Of a stretch of 64,000 nucleotides of DNA, positions 53,630 through 62,971 are shown piece by piece. Under the pieces are notes generated by a model. It ran no database searches, had not been told where the DNA came from, and saw only the letters and a list, made by a program, of their open reading frames with translations. The stretch is taken from NCBI RefSeq assembly GCF_034424315.1, contig NZ_CP139972.1, forward strand, positions 992,001-1,056,000, written 5' to 3'. Both the position numbers and the translations under genes were made by a program. Position 1 is the first letter of the stretch. Each line of letters opens with the position of its first letter. The DNA is from Chitinophaga sancti (GTDB lineage Bacteria > Bacteroidota > Bacteroidia > Chitinophagales > Chitinophagaceae).

Positions 53630-54448
53630 TTATTTACCCAGCAACTGTGAATACAGTTGCAGATAATCAGCCAAATCTTCATTTTCATTCTTGTAGGGCA
53701 GCACGATCTTCGCTTTATCAGCTTTCAGTTCATCTACCACTTTCGTATCTGCCATTTCGCCGGCCATTACCACCGCATCCGCATATTTAGCAGCTCCCTT
53801 GTTCAGGGCGGTGTTGGTACCTTCCTTATACAATTCAATGTCCTTATCCTTGATCTGGTTGCTGATGGTCGCCTTTTTAACAAAGCCGGCACCCAGGTTC
53901 TCAGTGAAGGAATTAGGCTCTAAAGAGTATACTACCTTGGAATGTGCAAATACTGGTTCCTTTTTGTAAGCCGTTTTCAGGTACAAGGGAATCAGGGAAG
54001 TCATCCAACCACTACAGTGGATGATGTCAGGAGGCCAACCGAACTTTTTCACCGTTTCTAATGCCCCTTTACAGAAAAATACAGCACGCGCCGCGTTATC
54101 ATCATAGAACTGGTCATTCTCGTCCGTAAATAACGCTTTTCGCTTAAAGTAGTCCTCGTTGTCAAGGAAATACACCTGCAAACGGGCATTAGGCAACGAC
54201 GCCACCTTGATAATCAACGGGTAATCATCTCCTTCAATCACGATGTTAATGCCTGACAATCGTACCACCTCGTGCAACCGGTGCCTTCTCTCATTGATAA
54301 TGCCAAAACGGGGCATGATCACCCGCACTTCCAGTCCTGACTCATTGGACTTAATTGCCATTTTATTGACCATAGCCGCATAATCTGTCAGTTCCAGATA
54401 AGGCGACATCTCCTGAGCAATAAAAAGAATTCGTTTCTTTGTGGACAT
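53630..54448 (-). CDS. Glycogen/starch synthase-like protein, N-terminal (GT5) domain only
   Basis: A 272-residue protein matching the N-terminal half of GT5 glycogen synthases (MSTKKRILFIAQEMSPYLEL; FGWPPDIIHCSGWMTSLIPLYL). The C-terminal ADP-glucose-binding half is missing and the gene ends normally at a terminator, so this is a settled short form, not a recent truncation. It is unlikely to be a full glycogen synthase; the role is unknown. It is divergent from panC. Confidence 0.8.
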   Translation of the reverse strand: MSTKKRILFIAQEMSPYLELTDYAAMVNKMAIKSNESGLEVRVIMPRFGIINERRHRLHEVVRLSGINIVIEGDDYPLIIKVASLPNARLQVYFLDNEDYFKRKALFTDENDQFYDDNAARAVFFCKGALETVKKFGWPPDIIHCSGWMTSLIPLYLKTAYKKEPVFAHSKVVYSLEPNSFTENLGAGFVKKATISNQIKDKDIELYKEGTNTALNKGAAKYADAVVMAGEMADTKVVDELKADKAKIVLPYKNENEDLADYLQLYSQLLGK

Positions 54449-54488
54449 CTAATGCTGATATTAATCCAGTAAATTTAAATTTGGTTTG

Positions 54489-54523
54489 CAAAATTACGGA
54501 TTTTTACCGGAACAAAAGACAAA
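54489..54523 (-). promoter_or_regulatory. Promoter of the GT5-like gene
   Basis: On the minus strand an exact -7 (TAATTTTG, 54489-54496) has TTTG 23 bases upstream (54520-54523) and another 16 bases upstream (54513-54516). Confidence 0.6.
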
Positions 54524-54557
54524 TTGGCACTTTTAACATCCTTTTAAGCAATAAATT

Positions 54558-55412
54558 ATGTATTTATTCAAGAGAAAAGAAGAATTGGAACGGCATTTAA
54601 CGACAGCCCGGAACGAGGGGAAACACATTGGTTTTGTGCCAACTATGGGCGCTTTGCACCAGGGACATATTTCCCTGATCAACGCGGCAAAAGAAAATTC
54701 TGACCTGGTGGTTTGCAGCATCTTTGTAAATCCCACGCAGTTCAATGATCCGAAAGATTTCGAAAAATACCCGGTTACCATCGACCAGGATGTTCAAATG
54801 CTGACGGAGGCAGGCTGTGATGTATTGTTCCTGCCATCTGTGCAGGAAATGTACCCGGATGGCCTGACTGCCAAAATGCATTATGACTTCGGCAGCCTGG
54901 AAACAGTGCTGGAAGGCGCAGCAAGACCCGGGCATTTCCAGGGCGTGGGCCAGGTAGTACACCGTTTGCTGACCCTGGTGCAGCCCGATAAGCTGTTTAT
55001 GGGCCAGAAAGATCTGCAGCAATGTTTGGTGATAAACCGCCTGCTCAAAATCATCCAGTCGCATGTGGAACTGGTCATGTGCCCTACCGTGCGCGGAAAT
55101 GACGGGCTGGCCATGAGTAGTCGTAACCTGAGACTGAATGCGACCGAACGTATCAATGCCCTGCATTTATATAAAGGCTTGTCTGAAATAAAGCGCCAGT
55201 ATCAAAAAGAGAACCTGAAAACGCTGAAGGAAAATGCAGTGAAGGAACTGACAGCCAATGGATTTGAAGTGGATTATGTAGAACTGATCAGCATCCTGGA
55301 AGATGGCTCAGTCATATTCCCGGAGAACGCCGGCGTCACGCCTTTGTACGCGGTCGTAGCCGCAAAAGAAGTGAGTAGTGGCGTGCGCTTGATTGATAAC
55401 ATGCTATTGTAG
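54558..55412 (+). CDS. panC: Pantothenate synthetase
   Basis: A 284-residue enzyme of normal length. It has the nucleotidyltransferase HIGH-like signature in PTMGALHQGHISLI (residues 28-41), and later GQKDLQQCLVI and the KMSKS-equivalent MSSRNLRL. It condenses pantoate with beta-alanine using ATP, in coenzyme A synthesis. panD lies downstream after a terminator, and panB is 5 kb further on, so the pathway genes are near each other but not one operon. Confidence 0.97.
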   Translation: MYLFKRKEELERHLTTARNEGKHIGFVPTMGALHQGHISLINAAKENSDLVVCSIFVNPTQFNDPKDFEKYPVTIDQDVQMLTEAGCDVLFLPSVQEMYPDGLTAKMHYDFGSLETVLEGAARPGHFQGVGQVVHRLLTLVQPDKLFMGQKDLQQCLVINRLLKIIQSHVELVMCPTVRGNDGLAMSSRNLRLNATERINALHLYKGLSEIKRQYQKENLKTLKENAVKELTANGFEVDYVELISILEDGSVIFPENAGVTPLYAVVAAKEVSSGVRLIDNMLL

Positions 55413-55418
55413 ATTTTT

Positions 55419-55450
55419 AAAAGGCGCGGACCGAATGGCCCGCGCCTTTT
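55419..55450 (+). terminator. Terminator after panC
   Basis: A perfect eleven-base GC-rich stem (55419-55429 with 55440-55450) with a ten-base loop, ending in TTTT. Confidence 0.85.
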
Positions 55451-55486
55451 AAATTAGGTCAGCCCTTTACATGAGACTGATCACCT

Positions 55487-55519
55487 TTTGTCACATTCAT
55501 TTATTTATCCGTAACTTTG
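55487..55519 (+). promoter_or_regulatory. Promoter of panD
   Basis: TTTG (55487-55490), 21 bases, then TAACTTTG (55512-55519): the best match in the window to the Bacteroidota -33/-7 promoter. The start would be near 55524, giving a leader of about 18 bases. Confidence 0.75.
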
Positions 55520-55541
55520 CAGCCGCACGCAGAATTACGTT

Positions 55542-55886
55542 ATGCAGATTGAAGTATTAAAGTGTAAAATACACCGCGCAGTTATCACGGAAGCCAACTT
55601 ACAATATGTTGGTAGCATCACGATCGACGAAGATCTGATGGACGCGGCTGGCCTGATCGAATACGAAAAGGTACAGGTAGTAAACGTGAATAATGGCGAA
55701 CGCCTGGAGACCTATGTTATTAAAGGCAAAAGAGGTTCAGGCCTGATATGTATGAATGGCCCGGCTGCCCGCCTCTGTGCCGTAGGTGATGTTGTCATCA
55801 TCATCTCCTATTGTACAATGGATTTCGAAGCCGCGAAAAAACATACACCTATCGCTGTTTTTCCGAAAGAAAATAATAAATTGTAA
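55542..55886 (+). CDS. panD: Aspartate 1-decarboxylase proenzyme
   Basis: A 114-residue protein. The self-cleavage site Gly24-Ser25 is in YVGSITID, which yields the pyruvoyl group needed for activity. It also has [10 protein letters not shown], normal for PanD. It makes beta-alanine from aspartate for pantothenate synthesis. It has its own promoter after the panC terminator, and a membrane protein gene starts 28 bases after it. Confidence 0.96.
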   Translation: MQIEVLKCKIHRAVITEANLQYVGSITIDEDLMDAAGLIEYEKVQVVNVNNGERLETYVIKGKRGSGLICMNGPAARLCAVGDVVIIISYCTMDFEAAKKHTPIAVFPKENNKL

Positions 55887-55913
55887 GCTGAAACCCCCTA
55901 AATCAGACCTTCT

Positions 55914-56921
55914 ATGCCCAAATCGCTCAGAACTATTATCAATTTCTCAATATTTTTAGCGATAGGTTTAGGTTTGATCTGGTTGGTTACGCACAATCTA
56001 ACTGCACAGGAAAAGGAAGATATCATCAGTAGCTTCCGCAGAGCCAATTATTGGCTTATCATCCCCGTTATTTTCGTAGGTATTGCAAGCCACTGGTATC
56101 GTGCCGTACGCTGGAAATTACTCATGGAACCACTGGGCTATCATCCCAGTACCCTGAATACTTTCTTCGCAGTAATGGTCGGTTACCTGGCTAACCTTGC
56201 CATCCCCCGCCTGGGAGAAGTGACCCGTTGCGGCCTCGTGGCCCGCTACGAGAATATCCCTGCGGAGAAACTGGTAGGTACCATGATCGCCGAAAGAGCC
56301 GTGGATATGCTGGTGCTCATGCTCCTCATGCTCATTACCGTCGTATTACAGCTGGATATTGTCGGGATCTTCTTTACCCGGAACATCTGGGAACCTTTAC
56401 AGGCGAAAGCCGGCGGTAACCGCACCTGGATCCTGGCAGGCATTCTCATCGTGCTGGTGGTACTGGCTTATATCGCTTTCCGCCTCATCGCCCGTTCTAA
56501 AATCGGTGATAAGGTCAAGGCCATCTTCAGAGGCGTATGGGAAGGGGTGCTCTCCATCGGCAAAATGCAGAAAAAAGGCTGGTTCATCTTCTATTCCCTG
56601 TTTATATGGGTGCTGTACTTCACCATGATGTACCTCGGTTTCCTCTGTATGGACGAAACCCGTTCACTGGGTATCGGTGCGGCACTTTCCGTATTGTGCT
56701 TTGGTAGCATCGGGATGATCGCTACCCAGGGCGGTATCGGCGCTTACCAGATCCTGGTACAGCAAACGCTGATCTTATACGGTATCCATGCCACCACCGG
56801 CTACGCCTTTGGCTGGATCGTGTGGCTGGCGCAGACACTGATGGTGATTGTGATTGGCTTTGCCAGCCTGGTCGCATTGCCGGTATATAATAAAGGCAAA
56901 CAACAAGCCACTACCAAATAA
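55914..56921 (+). CDS. UPF0104/lysylphosphatidylglycerol synthase TM-region-like membrane protein
   Basis: A 335-residue protein with about eight hydrophobic segments. It has family phrases for the flippase-like domain: ASHWYRAVRWKLLMEPLGY, GYLANLAIPRLGEVTRCG and TQGGIGAYQ. Members include the flippase part of MprF and many unassigned proteins. Here the domain is alone with no aminoacyl-transfer part. It probably handles a lipid or lipid-linked substrate. It is likely co-transcribed with panD, though no functional link is obvious. Confidence 0.86.
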   Translation: MPKSLRTIINFSIFLAIGLGLIWLVTHNLTAQEKEDIISSFRRANYWLIIPVIFVGIASHWYRAVRWKLLMEPLGYHPSTLNTFFAVMVGYLANLAIPRLGEVTRCGLVARYENIPAEKLVGTMIAERAVDMLVLMLLMLITVVLQLDIVGIFFTRNIWEPLQAKAGGNRTWILAGILIVLVVLAYIAFRLIARSKIGDKVKAIFRGVWEGVLSIGKMQKKGWFIFYSLFIWVLYFTMMYLGFLCMDETRSLGIGAALSVLCFGSIGMIATQGGIGAYQILVQQTLILYGIHATTGYAFGWIVWLAQTLMVIVIGFASLVALPVYNKGKQQATTK

Positions 56922-56944
56922 AATTCAAGGAAGATATTCATACG

Positions 56945-56982
56945 ACCGCTGAGGCCTCCTGGTCTGAGCGGTTTTGTTTTTT
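56945..56982 (+). terminator. Terminator after the UPF0104-like gene
   Basis: A twelve-position stem with one mismatch and one G-T pair (56945-56956 with 56961-56972) and a four-base loop, followed by a T-rich run with one interruption. Confidence 0.75.
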
Positions 56983-57196
56983 AAGGCCCGCAGCAGGCCT
57001 TCCAGCCATTCGCAGATATTAACGCTCAATTCCTTATCTTTAAGTATAGTATCACAAATTTAACATTGGATTTTCCTCAAAATCTGGTATTGTTGTGATT
57101 ATGGTTATATATCATATAACCTGCACCGTTAATTTGCCCTTTAAGATGCGATTGTCCAAAAGTGAGCCTTTAGATACTTTTACTCAAGATCCGGAG

Positions 57197-59284
57197 ATGG
57201 AAAAAAAGACGAACAGCAAGAAAAATGCGCCAGAAAAAAAGAAAATGATACCCCGGGATGTAAGCTGGCTCGCCTTTAATGCCAGAGTATTACAGGAAGC
57301 AGCTGACCCCAGTGTACCATTACATGAGCGGATCCGTTTTCTCGGTATTCACTCGAATAACCAGGATGAATTCTTCCGCGTACGCGTAGCCACCCTTCGC
57401 AGAATGCTCCAGGTAGGCAAATCTGCCCGCATGCACCTCGAAGAAAACCCCGAACAGATCCTTGATGATATCCATGATCTCGTTATTGACCAGCAACGTG
57501 AATTTGACCGCATCTGGGATGGGATCGTCGATGAACTCAAAGAACAAAAGATCTTTATCCGTACAGAAAAAAACCTGAGCAAAGAACAACAGAAATTCGT
57601 GCTCAGCTATTTTAATGAAGAAGTGCGTACCAACATCATCCCTTTGATGATCGAGAGTATCCAGCAATTTCCATTACTGCGCGATAAATCTATTTACCTG
57701 GCGATCGTTCTCGCCCGGCAGGACAACTCTGTCAGGCAGAAATTTGCGCTGATAGAGATCCCCACCATTGTCCTCCCCCGCTTTATCATCATGCCCTCCA
57801 AAGAAGGCGAAAAAGACATCATCCTCATCGAAGATGTGATCCGCTTCTGCCTGCCTTATATCTTCACTTATTTCGGCTACGACAAGTTCAACGCCCACAT
57901 CATCAAGGTGACCCGCGATGCGGAACTGGATATTGATAACGACATCTCTACCAGCCTCATTCACCAGATCGAAAAAGGCCTGAAAGACCGTCGTAAAGGG
58001 AAACCGGTTCGCTTTGTTTATGACAAGGACATCGATCCCCTGCTGCTCGAATACCTGATGCGCCGTATGGGCCTCTCCCCTGGCGATAACCTGATTCCCG
58101 GTGCACGGATCCATAATTTCAAGGACTTTATGGATTTCCCGAACGCCGTATTTGCAGAGAAAACCAGCTCACTGCGCAAAAACTTTGTGCATCCTTTGTT
58201 CGCCGAAGCTACGAGCGTGATGCACGTGATCCAGGGCCAGGATGTAATGCTCCACACGCCTTACCACTCCTTCGATACCATCATTGACCTGCTGCGTGAA
58301 GCCGCCATCGATCCGAATGTGGTGAGCATCAAGATCACCGCTTACCGGCTGGCCCGTAATTCCAGGATCGTGAACGCCCTCGTGAACGCGGTGCGCAATG
58401 GGAAACAGGTGACGGTATCGCTCGAATTACGTGCCCGCTTTAATGAGGCAGATAACCTGGAATGGAAGACCCGCCTGGAAGATGAAGGGGTGAAAGTGCT
58501 GATTGGTATCCCGGGTCTGAAAGTGCACGCCAAGATGTGCGTGATCAAAAAGAAGATCGGTACCAAGACCATCCAGTGTGGCTTTGTCGCTACCGGTAAC
58601 CTGAATGAAAAGACAGCCCGCGTATATGGCGACCATTGGTTGCTCACGGCGAACAGGAGCATCCTTGCAGACATCAACCGGGTGTTCTCCTATCTCGAAA
58701 GTCCGAAGCACGATCCGAAGATCCTTGCTGCCTGTAAGACACTGGCCATAAGCCCTATCAGCATGCGATCATTCTTCATAAAGATGATTGAAAAAGAGAT
58801 CAAGCTGGCAAAGAATAAGAGTGGCGGAGAGATGATCATTAAGATGAACTCTCTTTCAGATCCGCAGATGATCAATTTGCTGTACGAAGCTGCACGTGTA
58901 GGCGTGAATGTGAAGATGATCATCAGGGGTATCTGTTGTGCATATACGGAAAACAAGAAATGGAAGAAGGATATTACAGCTATCAGTATCGTGGATGAAT
59001 ACCTGGAACATGCCAGGGCATTCGTTTTCAGGGGTGGGGTATATATTTCCTCCTGCGACTGGATGGTGCGTAATCTCGATCATCGTGTGGAAGTAGCGGT
59101 GCCGATATTTGATCCTGCTATCCAGCAGGAAATTAAAGATATCCTGGCGATCCAGCTCAGTGGGAATGTGAAAGCGAGGATACTGGACAATGAGCAGAAT
59201 AATAAGTACAAGCATGAGGGGAGCAAGAAGATCAGGTCACAGATAGAGATCTTTAAGTATTTGCACGAGAAGCAGTATAAATAG
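57197..59284 (+). CDS. ppk1: Polyphosphate kinase 1
   Basis: A 695-residue enzyme from the ATG at 57197. Open frame extends to a GTG at 57095 with another ATG at 57146, but the family normally starts near the IPRDVSWLAFNARVL segment. The domains follow the PPK1 order: N-terminal helical part, head domain, and two phospholipase-D-like halves with the phosphorylated His444 in LKVHAKMCVI and the second active His in MVRNLDHRVEV. It makes polyphosphate from ATP. A Ppx/GppA phosphatase gene begins 243 bases downstream. Confidence 0.95.
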   Translation: MEKKTNSKKNAPEKKKMIPRDVSWLAFNARVLQEAADPSVPLHERIRFLGIHSNNQDEFFRVRVATLRRMLQVGKSARMHLEENPEQILDDIHDLVIDQQREFDRIWDGIVDELKEQKIFIRTEKNLSKEQQKFVLSYFNEEVRTNIIPLMIESIQQFPLLRDKSIYLAIVLARQDNSVRQKFALIEIPTIVLPRFIIMPSKEGEKDIILIEDVIRFCLPYIFTYFGYDKFNAHIIKVTRDAELDIDNDISTSLIHQIEKGLKDRRKGKPVRFVYDKDIDPLLLEYLMRRMGLSPGDNLIPGARIHNFKDFMDFPNAVFAEKTSSLRKNFVHPLFAEATSVMHVIQGQDVMLHTPYHSFDTIIDLLREAAIDPNVVSIKITAYRLARNSRIVNALVNAVRNGKQVTVSLELRARFNEADNLEWKTRLEDEGVKVLIGIPGLKVHAKMCVIKKKIGTKTIQCGFVATGNLNEKTARVYGDHWLLTANRSILADINRVFSYLESPKHDPKILAACKTLAISPISMRSFFIKMIEKEIKLAKNKSGGEMIIKMNSLSDPQMINLLYEAARVGVNVKMIIRGICCAYTENKKWKKDITAISIVDEYLEHARAFVFRGGVYISSCDWMVRNLDHRVEVAVPIFDPAIQQEIKDILAIQLSGNVKARILDNEQNNKYKHEGSKKIRSQIEIFKYLHEKQYK

Positions 59285-59513
59285 ATGGTAGTTTTTTAAG
59301 CTGGCCTGGCTTACAGGCCACGTCTCCGGAGTTGTATCAAAGCAGGTTTTACCCGGATTAAATCCGAATTGCAGGCGAAGCGTGTTTTCTTTGATGAAAT
59401 GCAGAACGGCTTTAAACTGCTTTTTGTTGATGAAATGCGAAGGCCAATAAATTGCGGTTGATACATCGCCGGTGATTTGAATGATTTGATCAAACGTATA
59501 AAAGATAAACAAG

Positions 59514-59521
59514 TATCTTTG
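59514..59521 (+). promoter_or_regulatory. -7 promoter element (TATCTTTG) of the Ppx/GppA gene
   Basis: An exact TAnnTTTG six bases before the ATG at 59528. A TTTG lies 25 bases further upstream (59485-59488), slightly beyond the usual spacing. It implies a leader of only a few bases. Confidence 0.55.
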
Positions 59522-59527
59522 CCCATT

Positions 59528-60412
59528 ATGAAGCTTGCTGCTATTGACATAGGCTCTAACGCCGCCCGGTTACTGATTTCAGAGGCATCGCCCAACAGTC
59601 AGGGACGTATGGACTTTACGAAAGTCAACCTGGTGCGCGTGCCTTTAAGGCTGGGTATTGACGTTTTCAGCACCGGCACTATTTCTCCTAAAAGGGCAGA
59701 ACACCTGGTCAGTACAATCAAGGCTTACAAACTCCTCCTCGAAGTTTACGAAGTAAAATACCTGAAGGCCTGCGCCACCAGCGCGATGCGCGATGCCGCC
59801 AATTCCACCGCTATCCTTGAGGATGTGAGACGCGAAACAGGTATCGACATCAAAATTATATCCGGTCAGGAAGAGGCTTCTTTTCTCTACGAAAGCCACA
59901 TAGCCGAGAGTCTCGACAAGTCACGCGCCTATATGTATATAGATGTAGGTGGTGGTAGTACCGAGGTCACCATCTTCAACAGGAACACACTCGTACACAA
60001 GACTTCTTTCAATATCGGTACTATCCGCCTGCTCCAGCAACAGGTGCCTGAAGCTCACTGGCAGAACATGAAGGATATCATCAAGCAACAGCTCAAAGGC
60101 CTTGGCCCTGTTACAGCGATCGGTTCCGGCGGTAATATCAACAAGGTATTTTCCCTTTCCAAACGCAAGGAAGGGAAACCTCTCACCCTCGACGTGCTGA
60201 AGGATTACTACAAGGAATTCAGCAGTTTCTCTGTCGAAGAAAGAATCCACCTCTATAATTTAAGGGAAGACCGGGCAGATGTGATTGTGCCGGCCCTGCA
60301 GATCTATGTGAACATCATGCGCTGGGCGAATGCAGAAGAGATCTTTGTACCAAAAATCGGGCTGGCAGACGGCCTGATCCAGTCACTTTACGGAGAAATC
60401 ACTTCAATTTAA
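59528..60412 (+). CDS. Ppx/GppA-family phosphatase
   Basis: A 294-residue protein of the ASKHA fold: MKLAAIDIGSNAARLLI at the start and the second phosphate-binding loop YIDVGGGSTEVTI near residue 137. The start at 59528 is supported by the -7 element six bases before it and by the family's usual N-terminus. It could be an exopolyphosphatase working against the ppk1 product, or a guanosine pentaphosphate phosphatase; the short single-domain form resembles Bacteroidota exopolyphosphatase-like proteins. Its position behind ppk1 supports a polyphosphate role. Confidence 0.88.
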   Translation: MKLAAIDIGSNAARLLISEASPNSQGRMDFTKVNLVRVPLRLGIDVFSTGTISPKRAEHLVSTIKAYKLLLEVYEVKYLKACATSAMRDAANSTAILEDVRRETGIDIKIISGQEEASFLYESHIAESLDKSRAYMYIDVGGGSTEVTIFNRNTLVHKTSFNIGTIRLLQQQVPEAHWQNMKDIIKQQLKGLGPVTAIGSGGNINKVFSLSKRKEGKPLTLDVLKDYYKEFSSFSVEERIHLYNLREDRADVIVPALQIYVNIMRWANAEEIFVPKIGLADGLIQSLYGEITSI

Positions 60413-60457
60413 ATATTTTCCCTACCTTACCACCCTTTTTTAACAACACGATAAGAG

Positions 60458-61273
60458 ATGTCTACGCACAAAGAAGTTAAGCGGATCACAACGCACATCC
60501 TTCAGCGGATGAAGGATGAAGGGGAAAAGATTTCAATGATCACCGCCTACGATTTTTCCATGGCCCGCATCTTTGATGATGCCGGGATGGATGTATTGCT
60601 TGTGGGCGACTCCGCAGCAAACGTCATGGCTGGTTATGAAACTACCCTGCCTATTACCCTGGACCATATGATTTATCATGCGGCATCGGTAGTACGGGCT
60701 ATCAAGCGTTGTTTTGTAGTCGTAGACCTGCCGTTCGGTACTTACCAGGGGAATTCCAAGGAAGCCCTGATGTCTACCGTGCGCATCATGAAAGAAACCA
60801 GTGCACATGGTGTAAAGATCGAAGGTGGTGAGGAGATACTGGAATCTGTAAAACGTATTATATCTGCCGGTGTGCCGGTCATGGGTCACCTGGGGCTCAC
60901 ACCACAGTCGATTAATAAATTCGGTACTTATTCCGTACGCGCTACGGATGATGCGGAGGCAGAAAAGCTACTGCGCGATGCGAAACTGCTGGAAGAAGCC
61001 GGCTGCTTTGCGATCGTATTGGAGAAAATCCCTGCTATGCTGGCTAAGAGAGTGGCGGAGAGTGTAAGGATCCCGATCATTGGTATTGGGGCGGGTAAGT
61101 ATGTGGATGGGCAGGTGCTGGTGATGCATGATTTGCTGGGGATTAATAAGGATTTTAAGCCAAGGTTCCTGCGCCGGTATCTGAATTTGTACGAGACGAT
61201 TTTGGGTGCTTCCAGGCAGTATATTAATGATGTGAAAGCGAAGGATTTCCCGAATGATAATGAACAGTATTGA
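60458..61273 (+). CDS. panB: 3-methyl-2-oxobutanoate hydroxymethyltransferase
   Basis: A 271-residue TIM-barrel enzyme with [20 protein letters not shown] and [19 protein letters not shown] (metal- and substrate-binding), then [16 protein letters not shown], all typical of PanB. It transfers a hydroxymethyl group from methylene-tetrahydrofolate to ketoisovalerate, the first step of pantothenate synthesis. It starts 45 bases after the Ppx/GppA gene, so may share its transcript. A tandem-repeat array begins 28 bases after the stop. Confidence 0.96.
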   Translation: MSTHKEVKRITTHILQRMKDEGEKISMITAYDFSMARIFDDAGMDVLLVGDSAANVMAGYETTLPITLDHMIYHAASVVRAIKRCFVVVDLPFGTYQGNSKEALMSTVRIMKETSAHGVKIEGGEEILESVKRIISAGVPVMGHLGLTPQSINKFGTYSVRATDDAEAEKLLRDAKLLEEAGCFAIVLEKIPAMLAKRVAESVRIPIIGIGAGKYVDGQVLVMHDLLGINKDFKPRFLRRYLNLYETILGASRQYINDVKAKDFPNDNEQY

Positions 61274-61301
61274 TGGAGGTGAATGGTGTGGTGGGTGAGC
61301 G

Positions 61302-61618
61302 GAAGTTGCGCGAGTGATATGAGCGAAGGGCTGAACATCTAACGGGAAGTTTGGCAAATGATATGAACGAACGGTTCGGCATCTACCCTGAAGTTTGACG
61401 AATAATATGAACGAATGCCTGACCATCTAACGGGAAGTTTGGCAAATGATATGAGCGAACGGTTCGGCATCTACCCTGAAGTTTGACGAATGATATGAAC
61501 GAACGTCTGACCATCTAACGGGAAGTTTCACAAATGTCACAAGCGAACATTTCTGCAGCTACCTGAAGTTTTACAAAAAATACAAGCGAACGCTTCGGCC
61601 CCATCCGCGGCGTTCGCT
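61302..61618. repeat. 44-base tandem repeat array (seven units)
   Basis: Units start at 61302, 61346, 61390, 61434, 61478, 61522 and 61565. Five are 44 bases and the sixth is 43. The common part is GAAGTTTGrCrAATGATATG followed by ArCGAACG. Two subtypes alternate: units 2 and 4 end with CATCTACCCT, while units 1, 3 and 5 end with CATCTAACGG, giving an 88-base higher-order period. The last unit carries an inverted repeat (AGCGAACGC at 61585-61593 with GCGTTCGCT at 61610-61618). Because 44 is not a multiple of three, the array is unlikely to be coding. Confidence 0.9.
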
Positions 61619-61667
61619 CCTAAAATAACCTACTTTTACCCCGATTCCACAAAACTAAACCTGAGTT

Positions 61668-62552
61668 ATGTTAGACTATGTACTGAACGGCCTGATGCAA
61701 CGGTATCAGGAGCGTGTTCCTGACGTCGCCGCCATTATCGCCGCAATGATCAATGAAGATCTCATTCAGATTGCAGATGACATTGAAAATGATCACATTG
61801 CCTTCCGGACAATCGGTGTGCCTCAATTGGGTATTCAATCCCTGGAGAAGATCTTCCTGCATTACGGTTACACGAAACAGGCACAATATCATTTCAGCGA
61901 AAAGAAACTGGATGCTTACTGGTATGCACCATCGGAACCGAAGTATCCCCGCATTTTTATCAGTGAGCTGCGGGTACAGGATCTGAGTGAGGATGCACAG
62001 CGGATCATTACCAGTTATACTGATGAAGTGAAAGTGGACCCGGTTACAAAATTAGACCTGGATAATGGCCCTGAGGTAGACCTGTTTTTGCATAGTGCGC
62101 TATGGAAAACTCCTTCCCTGGCAGATTACAAGGCGCTGGCAGCGGAGAGCGAATATGCTGCCTGGGTGATCTACAACAGGTATTACCTGAATCATTTTAC
62201 CATCAGTTTGCAGAACCTGCCTGCAGGGTATAATACCGTAGCAGATTTCAATGCATTCCTGGAACGGAATGGGTTTAAATTGAATGACGCAGGTGGAAAG
62301 ATCAAGGAAAGCCCGGATCATTTGTTATTACAGAGTAGTACGGTGGCGAAGATGATCCCGGCAAAGTTTGCAGGGAATGTGACACAGGAGATCTCCGGGT
62401 CTTATGTGGAGTTTGCGGAGAGAAGGGTGTTGCCACAGTTTGCGCATTTACCTTTAAGTGAGATTAAGAGAGAGCATAGAAGAGAAGGGTTTGAGGCGGG
62501 GAATGCGGACAGGATTTTTGAGAGTACGTATAGTTCGCAGACGCAGCGGTAA
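61668..62552 (+). CDS. DUF1338 protein, 2-oxoadipate dioxygenase/decarboxylase-like
   Basis: A 294-residue protein of the DUF1338 family. The founding tested member, HglS, uses iron to turn 2-oxoadipate into 2-hydroxyglutarate in lysine catabolism. The expected ligands are present: His43 with Arg47 in DHIAFRTIG, His176 in NHFTISL and Glu248 in YVEFAERR. It is shorter than HglS, as is usual for Bacteroidota members. A weak -7 (TACTTTTA, 61631-61638) precedes it. The next gene is an ALDH7-type dehydrogenase, which also fits lysine breakdown. Tandem repeats flank it on both sides. Confidence 0.82.
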   Translation: MLDYVLNGLMQRYQERVPDVAAIIAAMINEDLIQIADDIENDHIAFRTIGVPQLGIQSLEKIFLHYGYTKQAQYHFSEKKLDAYWYAPSEPKYPRIFISELRVQDLSEDAQRIITSYTDEVKVDPVTKLDLDNGPEVDLFLHSALWKTPSLADYKALAAESEYAAWVIYNRYYLNHFTISLQNLPAGYNTVADFNAFLERNGFKLNDAGGKIKESPDHLLLQSSTVAKMIPAKFAGNVTQEISGSYVEFAERRVLPQFAHLPLSEIKREHRREGFEAGNADRIFESTYSSQTQR

Positions 62553-62581
62553 AAGGGATTTAATTTTAGAGTAGATATAAA

Positions 62582-62970
62582 AAGGTAAAATGGACTTTTA
62601 TGCCAAGCGTAATTATAAATTTGCACCAAAACACGGAGCGATTCGCGTAGCTTCTTAGTAGTACATTTCTCGCAGCTGAACAGCAAGGTAAAAGGGATTA
62701 TACCAAGCGTAATTATAAATCTGCACCAAAACAGGGAGTGATTCGCGTAGTTTCTTAGTAGTACATTTCCAGTAACTGAACAGCAAGGTAAATGGGATTA
62801 TTCAAGCGTAATTTCCAATTTGCACCAAAACAGGGAGCGATTGGCGCAGTTTCCTAATAGTACATTTCCAGTAACTGAACAACAATAACCAGGCGCAGCT
62901 TCCTAATAACACATTTCAGCTACTCAAGAGCAACAGCTTCGCGCAGCTCCTTAAAAACATATATTTGCAC
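62582..62970. repeat. ~100-base tandem repeat array before the aldehyde dehydrogenase
   Basis: Three near-full copies begin at 62582, 62685 and 62785, followed by two partial copies (about 62889-62936 and 62936-62970). The shared text includes CAAGCGTAATT, TTTGCACCAAAACAGGGAG, GCGTAGTTTCTTAGTAGTAC and AACTGAACAGCAAGGTAAA. Each full copy contains a TGCACC that aligns with TTTGCACC at the promoter and start of the next gene. No coding sense is apparent. Confidence 0.85.
62960..62967 (+). promoter_or_regulatory. -7 promoter element (TATATTTG) of the aldehyde dehydrogenase gene
   Basis: An exact TAnnTTTG only four bases before the ATG at 62972. Transcription would start at or next to the ATG, so the mRNA may be leaderless. 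Confidence 0.55.
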
Positions 62971-62971
62971 C

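Noticed and set aside
59237..59512. A 91-codon minus-strand frame between ppk1 and the Ppx/GppA gene.
   Set aside because: It overlaps the end of ppk1, shows no recognisable motif and has no promoter. The region seems to hold only a small hairpin (59302-59320) and a short direct repeat (GATGAAATGC).
61302..61618. Possible CRISPR array.
   Set aside because: The 44-base units are directly joined without unique spacers, and no cas genes are in the window.
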